The notes under the pieces were generated by a model. The model was not told where the DNA came from, did no database searches, and saw nothing but the letters and a program-made list of their open reading frames with translations. From Amyelois transitella (taxonomy: Eukaryota > Arthropoda > Insecta > Lepidoptera > Pyralidae): 64,000 nucleotides of DNA. The translations under genes and the position numbers were made by a program. Positions 54,001 through 63,768 of the stretch are shown here, piece after piece (position 1 is the stretch's first letter; each line of letters starts with the position of its first letter). The stretch lies in NCBI RefSeq assembly GCF_032362555.1, contig NC_083522.1:9450501-9514500 (forward strand). The letters run 5' to 3'.

Positions 54001-57000
54001 TCCCTTAGTCGCCTTTTACGACATCCATGAGAACGAGATGGAGTGGTCCTATTCTTTTTTTTAATGGTGCCGGGAACCACACGGCAATATAGTCGTTCCA
54101 TTAATGCAAAGATATATTATAAAAGATCAAATTTATAATAACTTTCAAGATCTAATTAAAGACAGACACCAAGATGCTAAATTAACACTCAACTCTTTTC
54201 TAGATATCCTTGCTTGTGCATTTTCAGTTTATTATAATTAAATATTAAATTGAGAAATTAATAATTCGTATTTCTAACATTTCAGGACACTGACGATGAT
54301 CTGCGTGTTTTTTTCACACACCGTGCTTATAATGTCTCATTCGTACATCGACGACCCTCTTTACATTGAAAGGGTTAGTTAATGATAAATCTAATTGATC
54401 TGTGCCTACGACGGTCTCTGTGGCTAACGAACGAACTTTCTCTTATTGACTTGGGGCTTTAATGTTCATACATACATATGGTCACGTCTATATCCCTTGC
54501 GGGGTAAACAGAGCCAACAGTCTTAAAAAGACTGAATGGCCACGTTCAGCTATTTGGCTTAATGATAGAATTGAGATTAAAATAGTGCCAGGTTGCTAGC
54601 CCATCGCCTAAAAAAGAATCCCAAGTTTGTAATTCTATCCCTTAGTCGCCTTTTACGACACCCATGGGAAAGAGATGGACTGGTTCTATTCTTTTTTGTA
54701 TTGGTGCCGGGAACCACACGACATATTATTTGATGTTCATCTATTTGAGTATTTATTATAAAATATTGTAACTCGTGACACAAGTCTCGAACTCACCTCG
54801 AGGTTAACTCAATCTGTATAATCTGTCCCGTATATTTATGTATTTTTCGAATTCTTCTTTGCGTAAGAATTTTAAAATTACCTCCCATTGCGAACGTAAC
54901 GTCTACTCTGAGACATATTTTTTTTAGTATTGAGTAGTAGCTCTATAGTTTCAAATACTTGGATTGCATCTTTATCATCAGTTTTCCTATTTCTTTGGCT
55001 GTTACTTTTTTGTCTTATTTACTACCATATGACCTACTATAATATTAGTTTTAATAAATAAATATATACAGGACAAGTTACACTGATTGAGTTAGCCTCG
55101 AAATAAGTTCGAAACTTGTGTTACGAGATACAGATATAGATATAGATAAACATCCAAGACCCAGACCAATCAGAAAAAGTTCTTTTCTCATCATGCCCTG
55201 ACCGGGATTCGAACCCGGGACCTCCGGTGTCACAGTCAAGCGTACTACCGCTGCGCCATAGAGGCCGTCAAAAGTTTTTTTCGTTAGATGAACAAAACTT
55301 ATCTGTCTATTCTCTTTGCATTTCAGTCTCCCGACGAACCTCTCAAACAGCTTCTCTTCAACGGGAGCTTGGTGACTCACACGTTCTTCGTCATGTCCAG
55401 CTTCCTCCTCGCCTACAACTTCCAGTTGTACTCGGAGAAGACTAAAATCACATGGGTCCAGGTCCCCAAGGGCATACTTCTCAGGTGGCTTCGGTAAGAT
55501 GCTGTTATTAAGTCTGAGAAAATTCCTGTTTATGAAAACTAACTTTGCTACTAGACCAGCATGAAGCTGGCATTAGATGTGCGCCTATTCCCTGTTTTCG
55601 CCTTTTACGACATTCACAGGAAAGATGGAGTGATCATATATTAAAGTGATGGGAACCACACGGAACATACATACATATGGTCACGTCTATATCCCTTGCG
55701 GAGCAGACAGAGCCAACAGTCTTGAAAAGACTGAATGGCCACGTTCAGCTATTTGGTCAGACACACGGAACTAGAAGAATAATTTGATAAAACGGCTATA
55801 TATGATTCTTGAAGCAGAAAAAATCTTGGATAACCATATACATACATACATACATACATAAAATCACGCCTCTTTCCCGGAGGGGTAGGCAGAGACTACC
55901 TCTTTCCACTTGCCACGATCTCTGCCTACTTCCTTCGCTTCATCCACATCCATAACTCTCTTCATGCAAGCTCGGCGGTTTCGGGTACTTTTGACCTGAC
56001 CCTTTACCAGGACGTCCTCAATTTAACGTCCTCAGAAAAATAATTTGATAAAACGTCTATACATGATTCTTAAAGCAGACAAATCTTGGATAACCAAGTA
56101 AATGACAACATTTGCAGGTTAACCCCAACATTTGGCCTGGTGGTGTTCACCATATCGACCCTCATGCGTCACGCCGGCAGCGGCCCCCTCTGGCAGCTGG
56201 TGGTGGGCAGCGAGGCGGCCGCCTGCAGGCAGTACTGGTGGGCGCACCTGCTGTACATCAACAACTATATCTACGATGATGCGTACTGTATGCCGCAGAC
56301 GTGGTGAGGAATATGGGTGTTTTTTTATTAATTCTAACTTTGTACCACCAAATAAAAAATACATACATACATAGGTACATACATAAAATCACGCCTCTTT
56401 CCCGGAGGGGTAGGCAGAGACTACCTCTTTCCACTTGCCACGATCTCTGCATATTTCCTTCGCTTCATCCACATTCATTCCAAATAAGGAATGGACAGAT
56501 AAAATGGCTTTATTCTTTTTATGATACGAAGCGGTTATGATCACTTGATTGGTAGACTTATGCGCAGAGGTATTGAAATTAGCAGGTCTACGTTCTTCTT
56601 TTAGAAGAGAAAAGAAAAAAGAACTTGTTGATAACGCGTTCGGAAGCTAAAGTTACCATTTTCGTGGCCATTCAGTCTTTTCAAGTCTGCTGGCTCTGTC
56701 TACCTCGCAAGGGATATGGACGTGACCATATGTATGTATGTATCTAGGTATTCAGAAATTTTACCTTAAAACCCATTGGGTGACTTAGTCATGAAATTTG
56801 ACAAGTCATTAGTACTCATGTCAAAGAAATATCTGTCAATTTCAAATTACACTTGGCCGGAGATCAAACCCTCAAAATCTCTGATTAGAGTCAGCCGTGA
56901 GAACCACTTAGTCAATGGGTCATTAATGAATTATTTTCATCAACCCATTTCAGGTACCTGGCTGCAGACACCCAGATGTTTTGCATCGGCATCATCGTCT

Positions 57001-60000
57001 GCTTCATCGCGCGCACTCCTCGCGTCCAGAAGATCATCATGCCAATCCTGATGATGGTGTCAGTTGGTATCGTGGGGACTCACACGTACTTCCAAGACTT
57101 GGATCCTGTGGTGCTGCAGGCGCCTGAGTGAGTTACAGATACGTTGATAAATGAAATAAAGTGTGTTTACATACATACATACATAAAATCACGCCTCTTT
57201 CCCGGAGGGGTAGGCAGAGACTACCTCTTTCCAAAGTGTTTTTCTGTGCTTAAAATTTATGAAGAAGATGAAAAGTCTAGTCGAGAGTACCTTAAACCAA
57301 TACTTACGATTTATGATGTCTCCGCCTACTCCCAAAAAAGAGCCATGATCATAGGGTTGTCATGTATGTACCAGTTTTTTTATAGTTATCTTAAGATACG
57401 ATTCGACCAAACAAAAGTTGGTTTTAGTTCCCTAACAGTTTGAAACTTTAGAGGTTGACAAGATAATGAATCAAGTTCTCTCAACTCATCAATATCTTTG
57501 CCATATTAAAAAAAAAAGAATTTTCAAATTTAAACTAATTCCATTGCAGAAAGTACCGCAACCTCTACGAGAATGATGACACCTTTCGTCTGCTGTACAT
57601 CCGGGGTCACACCAACTTGTCCACCTACTCCCTGGGCCTGGCCGGTGGCTTCTACCTGTATTACCTGCAGCAGGAGAAGAAAGACTGGAACAAATACAAA
57701 GTATGTTTGTTCTTTAGTTAAATTAAAACTGTGAAGTAAATTCGTAATCATGAGGGAAATTACAGGGCAGTATTTATGTCCAATGAAGAGAGTTCCTTAC
57801 TTTTAAATAGAACTACTATTCGTTGCTTTTCTGAGATGTACATACATATGTACATATGGTCACGTCTATATCCCTTGCGGGGTAGACAGAGCCAACAGTC
57901 TTGAAAAGACTAAATGTTCCACGTTACCGTAACCACGTTCAGCTATTTGGCTTAATGATAGAATTGAGATTCAAATAGTGACATGTTGCTAACCCATCGC
58001 CTAAAAAAGAATCCCAAGTTTGTAAGCCTATCCCTTAGTCGCCTTTTACGACATCCATGGGAAAGAGATGGAGTGGTCCTATTCTTTTTTGTATTGGAGC
58101 CGGGAACCACACGGCACTATATGTTTATTCTTTTGTTAAAAATTAAAACTGTGAAGTAAATTCGTAATCATGAAGAAAATTTCAGGGCAGTATTTATGTC
58201 CAATGAAGAGAGTTCCTAACTTTTAAATAGAACTCCTATTCATTGCTTTTCTGAGATGTAAATATCAAAAATCCACACTGGATCAGGTTTAGGTGTCTCT
58301 GTAAACAGAGTCACGAAAGCCAAACGGGAATCTCTTCATGAACCCTAAATCAACCACTCCCACATCGTATTTTGAGGCGGACTCATATCTCTTTACTAAA
58401 AAGGGAAACAAGGGGACAAAAGCTAGGGAGATGATGTTGACTAAAGATAGGATAAGATATACACGTGTAAATACTAGCTAAGTCGCTAAGCTACGGTAAT
58501 TAAAGTCATAACATATGATCACGTCTACATCCCTTGCGGGGAAAACAGAGCCAACAATCTCGAAAAGACCAATAGGCCACGTTCAGCTGTTCGGCTTAAT
58601 AATAGCATTGAGATTCAAATAGTGACAGGTAGCTATCCCATCGCCTAAAAGAAGAATCAAAATTATAAGCTTATCCCTAAGTCCCTTTACGACATCCATG
58701 GGAAAGAGATGTTCGGCTGTTTGGATGAATGGAGTGGTCCTACTCTTTTTTTCTATTACCTAGTGCCGGGAACCACACGGCACTAAGTGAGTCACAACGT
58801 TAAGTTTATCAAAGACTACCCTCCATTTCATGATTTAGATCTAAAAGATCTATATTTGTATATTGACGTCCGACGAAAATGCTGCAGTGTAGTTTGTTCC
58901 GCCGCTACTTCTACTCATGCGCTTTGGAAGCGGTAGTAGTTATAATTTGATTTTAGTGATGTGACGTCAATAAGTGGTACCTTGTATCCAATTTTGAAAA
59001 TTATTCTATTCTATTCTATTCAGATTTACCGATGGGCCTTTTGGTTGATGGCTCCTCTCGCGGTAGGCATCATCCTCTCTGGGGGTATCTTCTACACGGA
59101 CGAAGACACCATCCCCGAGGCCTGGAAGGTTCTGTATGCCATGTTCTACAAGCCAGCGTTCCAGGTGCTCGTAGTAACGCTTATCATTGGGACAGCGCTT
59201 AAATTCGAGAGTAAGTTACTTTCTGTCTTTCAGTTTTTGGACTGTTTTTTGTTTTGCTGCTGCGTAGTTTGTTCCGCCGCTTCTTCTACACACGCGCTTC
59301 GGAAGCGGTTGTTGTTATAATTGGATTTATGTGATGTGACGTCAATAAGTGACACCTTGTTTCTAGTTTTGAAAATTAATCTATTCTATTATTTTGTCAT
59401 AAGCTCTAAATATTGCCTTCCAGTCACCTTTCAAAATTTCAACAGAAAAATATAGGGAGTTCTATTCTACCGGAGACTACACGCCTCAATTTTTTCCCAA
59501 ATATTATCTTGTCAATAGTATTATAATTATCGTACTGCTAGTACTCCATATCATAAGTGAACCACAGACTTAGTAATCGCCTGCAATGCAGAATTGGATT
59601 TTTCCAATTCTTTCCTTTGGAAATTATAAATGACGCGAAGTAAGTAAGCAATTAAAATAAAACTTACTTCGAGGCTAACTCAATCTGTGTAATTTTTACA
59701 AAAAAAAAATTAATGCTGTTTAATTTCAGAAATATACCGGGGTATTTTAGAATGGCGCGGGTTCAGATGGACCGGCCGCGTGAGCTACAGCGCGTTTTTG
59801 TTGCACACGGTTTTCCAAAGGGGTCTCATCGGTATACAAACTACTCCTATACATATGACAGACTATTTTGTGGTAAGTATGTATTCCACTTCTTCAGAGT
59901 AATTTGGACAGTTCACTTTGCTTAAGTAGGCACTAGATTAACTTCAATTCTAGTATTTATATTGTATACTAGCTGATCTTTGTTGCTTTGCGCTTCTTGG

Positions 60001-60450
60001 CATACATATATACATACATTTAGTCACGTCTATATCCTTTGCGGGATAGACAGTTCTAGACAGTCTTGAAAAAACTTGGCCACGTTCAGCTGTATGGCCT
60101 TATGATGGAATTGAGATTCAAATAGTGACAGGTTGCTAACCCATTGCCTAAAAAAGAATTTTGTAAGCCTATCCCTTAGTCGCCTTTTACGACATCCATG
60201 GGAAAGAGATGGAGTGGTCCTATTCTATTTTGTATAAGTGCCAGTACACGGCACCTGTATAATTATGACTCTATCCAATTGTATATGTAACTAAATCATT
60301 TTCACGCAGGTAACAGTGCTGATGGCAACAATCATCATGTCATTCCTGGGATCAGCTGTCCTCTGGCTGTTATTCGAGTCTCCGATATCAGCGCTCATCA
60401 AGGCTGTAATGCGACCACAGAAAAATCAGGACCAAAATCAGAATGTCTGA
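45055..60450 (+). CDS. G2: NRF-6-like membrane acyltransferase (complete, 637 aa)
   Basis: Twelve exons: 45055-45142, 49491-49630, 52921-53254, 53546-53660, 54286-54373, 55327-55493, 56118-56303, 56954-57127, 57550-57700, 59024-59210, 59730-59872 and 60310-60450 (stop TGA). Lengths sum to 638 codons with every phase consistent. Exon 1 was found by its match to G1: both end in GVIYRLN and split a Gly codon, and both begin with a signal peptide (here MGNFKYMFSCVVLHLLLL). The Cys-rich NRF domain spans about residues 30-190 (GICVTRTC, then a membrane segment with IIIILNLAGSL). Acyltransferase_3 starts near residue 226 with RTLTMICVFFSH (His ~237), followed by CMPQTWYLAADTQ. Exon 7 corresponds to exons 7 and 8 of G1 fused. 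A polyadenylation signal lies 7 nt after the stop. Likely an endomembrane lipid or small-molecule acyltransferase; the substrate cannot be read from sequence. Confidence 0.93.
45165..45450 (-). mobile_element. R1 debris
   Basis: Strongly diverged reversed copy with about 60 bp inserted, just after G2 exon 1. Confidence 0.6.
45523..45690 (+). mobile_element. R1, 5'-truncated
   Basis: From GGGATAGGCTTATAAAC to the GCAAGGGATATAA end. Confidence 0.78.
45840..46086 (-). mobile_element. R1 retroposon with ~23-bp duplication
   Basis: Reversed; flanks 45817-45839 and 46087-46109 match at 21 of 23 bases. Confidence 0.87.
46118..46240 (-). mobile_element. T2 SINE fragment
   Basis: Central T2 segment (TTGCCTGAATGT, CCTCACCGTAAGAG), reversed. 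Confidence 0.68.
46281..46527 (+). mobile_element. RTE-like LINE 3' fragment in G2 intron 1
   Basis: About 245 bp, reading from the VEGKVGVGRP coding region to the tail, with a small insertion after the GRP codons. Flanks are unclear. Confidence 0.82.
46605..46727 (+). mobile_element. R2 retroposon
   Basis: CAGTTTGTTCCGCCGCTTCT head block, GTGACGTCAATAAGTGATAC core, short tail. G2 intron 1. Confidence 0.75.
47045..47290 (-). mobile_element. R1 retroposon
   Basis: Near full length, reversed, G2 intron 1. Confidence 0.83.
47725..48095 (+). mobile_element. T2 SINE, near full length
   Basis: B box GGTTCGAATCC followed by the whole T2 body; in G2 intron 1. Confidence 0.78.
48122..48175 (-). mobile_element. 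RTE-like LINE 3' fragment in G2 intron 1
   Basis: Last ~50 bp of the LINE, reversed, flanked by TTTTAAATCACAT on both sides. Confidence 0.82.
48485..48598 (-). mobile_element. T2 SINE head fragment
   Basis: tRNA-like head of T2 in reverse orientation, diverged. Confidence 0.68.
48628..48728 (+). mobile_element. R1, 5'-truncated
   Basis: 3' 100 bp with intact hairpin and tail. Confidence 0.8.
48900..49005 (-). mobile_element. R1 3' fragment
   Basis: Reversed, ends at the GATGGA block. Confidence 0.77.
49033..49190 (+). mobile_element. R2 retroposon, diverged
   Basis: Carries the 5' part (GAAAATGCTGGAGTGCAG) and a degraded core. Confidence 0.65.
49366..49476 (+). mobile_element. R1 inserted beside a G2 splice acceptor
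   Basis: 5'-truncated, flanked by GTACTCATC (49357-49365 and 49477-49485); the exon starts at 49491. Confidence 0.9.
49708..49800 (-). mobile_element. R1 3' fragment
   Basis: Reversed, about 75 bp after the donor of the 49491-49630 exon. Confidence 0.75.
50605..50866 (-). mobile_element. R1 retroposon
   Basis: Full-length, reversed; poorly matching ACTTATATTATAA and ACTAATATAATAA flanks. Confidence 0.85.
50877..51092 (-). mobile_element. LEP1-like Helitron H1
   Basis: Reversed H1 with ATAATAAATGCGAAAGTTTG and GGACGAAGTCGCGGGCGGCC ends. Confidence 0.7.
51436..51643 (+). mobile_element. LEP1-like Helitron H1
   Basis: Near-identical layout to the copies at 25793 and 50877, about 350 bp from the latter in opposite orientation. 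Confidence 0.72.
51645..51850 (-). mobile_element. R1, diverged
   Basis: Reversed; directly follows the H1 at 51436. Confidence 0.72.
51925..52068 (-). mobile_element. R2 retroposon
   Basis: Reversed copy with the GCAGTGCAGTTTGTTACCGC block. Confidence 0.7.
52640..52792 (-). mobile_element. RTE-like LINE 3' fragment in G2 intron 2
   Basis: An older, diverged copy of the LINE 3' end, about 130 bp before the acceptor of the 52921-53254 exon. Confidence 0.75.
53830..54086 (-). mobile_element. R1 retroposon
   Basis: Full-length, reversed, in a G2 intron. Confidence 0.86.
54470..54723 (-). mobile_element. R1 retroposon
   Basis: Full-length, reversed. Confidence 0.86.
54728..54840 (+). mobile_element. 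T1 SINE, 5'-truncated
   Basis: 3' part of T1 next to an R1 copy in a G2 intron. Confidence 0.7.
55065..55268 (-). mobile_element. T1 SINE, full length
   Basis: Reversed T1; its head ends about 58 bp before the acceptor of the G2 exon at 55327. Confidence 0.83.
55605..55757 (-). mobile_element. R1 fragments, rearranged
   Basis: A degraded 5' piece (55605-55665) precedes a clean 3' piece (55670-55757), both reversed. Confidence 0.72.
55837..56033 (-). mobile_element. RTE-like LINE 3' fragment bracketed by ~63-bp direct repeats
   Basis: LINE 3' end, reversed. The flanking segments 55773-55836 and 56034-56096 are the same sequence with a few changes and abut the element at both ends. Lies just upstream of the G2 exon at 56118. 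Confidence 0.85.
56362..56480 (-). mobile_element. RTE-like LINE 3' fragment in a G2 intron
   Basis: LINE 3' end, reversed, with CCAAATAA on both sides. Lies about 60 bp after the donor of the 56118-56303 exon. Confidence 0.8.
56662..56742 (+). mobile_element. R1 3' fragment
   Basis: Hairpin region and TATG tail. Confidence 0.78.
57168..57232 (-). mobile_element. RTE-like LINE 3' fragment in a G2 intron
   Basis: Last ~55 bp of the LINE, reversed, between AAAGTGTGTTT and AAAGTGTTTTT (one mismatch). Confidence 0.8.
57702..58260 (+). repeat. ~140-bp direct repeats bracketing an R1 copy
   Basis: 57702-57840 and 58120-58260 are about 90% alike and abut the R1 at 57841-58119 on both sides. Confidence 0.88.
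57841..58119 (-). mobile_element. R1 retroposon bracketed by ~140-bp repeats
   Basis: Full-length, reversed, with a small internal duplication near CCACGTTACCGTAACCACG. Confidence 0.88.
58508..58790 (-). mobile_element. R1 retroposon
   Basis: Reversed, with about 20 extra bases near the GAAAGAGATG block. Confidence 0.82.
58873..59023 (+). mobile_element. R2 retroposon whose tail forms a splice acceptor
   Basis: Full-length copy; its (ATTCT)n tail runs directly into CAG and the G2 exon at 59024. Confidence 0.82.
59255..59392 (+). mobile_element. R2 retroposon
   Basis: Direct-orientation copy about 45 bp after the donor of the same G2 exon (59024-59210). Confidence 0.8.
59660..59700 (+). mobile_element. 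T1 SINE 3' fragment
   Basis: ACTTCGAGGCTAACTCAATC block only, 30 bp before the acceptor of the G2 exon at 59730. Confidence 0.6.
60012..60262 (-). mobile_element. R1 retroposon
   Basis: Reversed, in the last G2 intron, about 47 bp before the final exon. Confidence 0.82.
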
Positions 60451-60456
60451 TATTTT

Positions 60457-60462
60457 AATAAA
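60457..60462 (+). terminator. Polyadenylation signal of G2
   Basis: AATAAA 7 nt after the G2 stop codon. Confidence 0.6.
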
Positions 60463-60547
60463 TGCTTGCCAGTTCGGTTGTGTTTCTTCTCAGACATAAC
60501 ATTAACTACTTAAGTACTCAAGTAAAAATTTATGAAGTATTACATAA

Positions 60548-60768
60548 CATATAGTCACGCCTTTATCCCCTGCGGGGTAGACAGAGCCAACAGTCATCAA
60601 AAGACTGAAAGGCCACGCCAGGGTCAATGATAGAATTGAGATTGAAATAGTGACAGGTTGCTAGCCCATCGCCTAAAATTAGAAACTTAAGTTTATCAGC
60701 CCTTCTCTTAGTCGCCTTTTACTATATCCATGGGAAAGACAGGGAGTGTTCCTATTCTAAAAGCCACT
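60548..60768 (-). mobile_element. R1, diverged
   Basis: Reversed, about 90 bp past the G2 polyadenylation signal. Confidence 0.78.
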
Positions 60769-61557
60769 TTTTAAATAGTCTTTTTTTTAAATCTGTTTTT
60801 TGTCAGACACTCGTAGGTATAAGTATACCGATATTTTTATGTACTTTAGTCGGGGAATTTACCAAAATTAACAACATCTTTTTTTGTAATACAAAAATTA
60901 TGTTTTCCCAATACACGAATTCGACATCTGCATAGTAAATATTATTATTGTATATAAATAGTGTGGGTAAAATGTTATGAACACTAAAAAGACTTCCTGC
61001 AACTATTTCTATAAATAGGTATCACAGAATAACGCACACACACATAATTCAGCAAATACTAACAACTAATACAGGGCGACTTTTAATTCAACTGCATAAA
61101 TTTAACTGTAAAGTGTACTCATCTAAAGGATATTTAAAAACGTTAAAAGAAACATATCGGTTCATATTTCAGAAAGTAAAAAAAAAATAAAAGTATCAAA
61201 ATCCACGACCCTAAATACGTCATATCACCCCGGCCGGCGGAAAAGCGACGCGTAAGATTCAAAGGTCAACGACACAATTTATTCAGCTGAGCGATCTCGA
61301 TAACTCTGTACTTTACTTGATCTTGATACTAGAAAATTAATTTATTTTTCAGACATTTATTTACATGTTTAGTTTTAATTTCTTTTTGTAGTATTGGTCT
61401 GTATTAAAGCGTGTGACGTAGTTTTTGAGGATTTTTAAAATGTGAAAATGATGATGTTTAATTTAAATAAAAATAGGCTCAAACGGCTCAGAAGCATGGG
61501 TATAGTCTATTTTGAAAAGGATGCAGTTGTTTTAAATGTCACCCTGTATAATGAGAT
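60769..61557. other. Intergenic DNA after G2
   Basis: No gene. A GC-richer patch (CACCCCGGCCGGCGGAAAAG near 61228) stands out from AT-rich surroundings and could be a promoter or exon outside my recognition. Confidence 0.4.
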
Positions 61558-62022
61558 AATGTGCCATGTGGTTTCCGGCACCAATAAAAAAGGAAAGGGA
61601 CCTCTTCATCTCGTTCCCAGAGACGTCGTAAAAGGCGAATAAGGGAAATACTTATAAACTTGGGATTTTTCTTTTAGACAATGGACTAGCAACCTGTCAC
61701 TATTTGAATCTCAATTCTATCATTTAGCCAAACAGCTGAACGTGGCCTATCAGTCTTTTGAAGACCAAAAGATATAATTACGTCTACATCTCTTGCGGGG
61801 TAGGCTAAGCCAAAGTCTTGAAAAGATTGAAAGGCCACATTCAGCTGTATAACTTTTACGATAGAATCTCAATTCAGATAGCGACACGTTGCTCAAAGTT
61901 TGAAAGACTATCCCTTATTCGCCTTTTACGACATCCATGGGAAAGATTTCATGTATGTACTTATGGGAAAGAGATGTAGAGGTTCAATTTTTCTATTGGT
62001 GCCGATACCCACACGGCGTCAC
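61558..62022. mobile_element. Two R1 copies, tail to tail
   Basis: Plus-strand copy 61558-61775, then reversed copy 61776-62022 with a small insertion; their 3' ends meet. Confidence 0.8.
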
Positions 62023-62317
62023 AATATCTCATATCTGTCACAATAAATAATTGAACTTAGTCTATCAGTGTCGTCTTCTGGCTCTGTCTCGCCCGCATGT
62101 AATAAAGAAGTAGCTAGTAAGGAATATTCCAGTCATTGATCACGCTATGATCCATGCGCATGCGACTGGTTGTAGTACACGTTAATTTCTACACGTGACG
62201 TGTAGAAGTGCGACGTACTTACGAGTAGTAAACATGTCGTTGTGTCTTAAACTAAGTCTGATAATAACCGCTTACAATTGATTTCTTAACTTATGCCCAA
62301 TGGTACGCAGCGTGTAT

Positions 62318-62392
62318 ACGGGTATATACCCCTGCAGGGTAGACAGAGCCAACAGTCATCAAAGCACGGCTACGTTTAGCCGCTTGACAAGC
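62318..62392 (-). mobile_element. R1 3' fragment
   Basis: GGGTAGACAGAGCCAACAGTC block only. Confidence 0.65.
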
Positions 62393-62425
62393 GCCTAGAA
62401 AATAATGAACAATAAGAGTTAATCT

Positions 62426-62680
62426 TTCGACGGCCTCTGTGGCGCAGCGGTAGTACGCTTGTCTGTGACACCGGAGGTCCCGGGTTCAAATCCCGGTCAG
62501 GGCATGATGAGAAAAGAACTTTTTCTGATCGGCCTGGGTCTTGTATGTTTATCTATATAATTATTTATTATAAAATATAGTATCGTTGAGTTAGTATCTC
62601 GCACACAAGTCTAACACAAGTCTCGAACTCACTTCGAGGCTAACTCAATCAGTGTAATTGGTCCCGAATATATTTTGAGG
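62426..62680 (+). mobile_element. T1 SINE, full length
   Basis: A box TGGCGCAGCGG, B box GGTTCAAATCC, body and tail, with a short duplication CACAAGTCTAA inside the body. Confidence 0.83.
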
Positions 62681-62739
62681 TAGATATAAAAGGTTTTTTT
62701 TTAAATTTAAATAATCTTTACTCCATACATTCATATTCA

Positions 62740-63092
62740 TATATAATTACGTCTACATCGTACACAGAGCCAACAGTCTTGCAAAGACCAAAAGGCCACG
62801 TTCAGCAGTTTGGCTTGATGATAGAATTGAGATTCAAATAGTGACAGGTTGCTAGCCCATCGCCTAAAAGAAGAATCCCAAATTTATAAGCCTATCCCTT
62901 AATCGCCTTTTACGACATCCATAGTTTACTTGTGAAGGAGTTGTCCTTTTCTTATTTCTATTGGTGCCGGGAACCACACGGCATCAACTGTGTGAACATG
63001 GCCTGTCAGTTTAATTAATCAATTGAATTTATATTCAAATAGTGACAAGTTGCTAGCTCATCGCCTTAGAGAAGAATCTCAAGTTTATAAGC
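62740..63092 (-). mobile_element. R1 retroposon plus fragment
   Basis: Full-length reversed copy to 62985 and a second partial one beyond it. Confidence 0.82.
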
Positions 63093-63549
63093 CTTTCCAT
63101 TTATTCAGATACTTTTAAATTCTGAAATTGAAATAATAGACGATCGTTTGGAAATTTACTCTCCTTCCTTACGCAATAATTCAATAGTTATTCTTTTACA
63201 TTATATTATCACCGCGTCATCCATTATGTCATTAAACGAAAGGAAAATGGGCAAAGTCTATTTTTTTTTTATCATTTAACTTTAACCGCGGAGGCTTAAA
63301 AAAACGATTCGTAAAAAAATGCCTTTGCCATAGTACACAATGGATTTACAAAAAGGATCAATGTTCATGAAATAGAAAAATATTGTAAAGGTTAGACGAG
63401 GTCTGACCTTTGGGTATTTTTCTTACTTCTATGTCATCAGTTATCACAATAAGTTACTGTTAGCATGATTACATTTTTCTCTAAGCCACGCGTGCGAATA
63501 GGATGAACAAAACTTATGGAGGAAACAGCATGTTGTTCTTTGTAAGACA
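63093..63549. other. Intergenic, nothing recognised
   Basis: AT-rich, no frame or repeat identified. Confidence 0.45.
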
Positions 63550-63768
63550 CATACATACATATAGCCACGTCTAAATCCCTTGCGAGGTAGGCAGAGCCAG
63601 CAATCTTGAACGACTGAAAGGCCGCTGTTAGGCTAAATGATAGAATTGAGATTCTAAAAGTGACAGGTTGCTAGCCCATCGCCTAAAAGAAGAATTCCAA
63701 GTTTATAAGCCTATCCCTTAGTCGCCTTTTACGACATCCATGGGAAAGAGATGGAATGGTCCTATTCT
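63550..63768 (-). mobile_element. R1, 5'-truncated
   Basis: Reversed, lacks the head hairpin. Confidence 0.82.
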
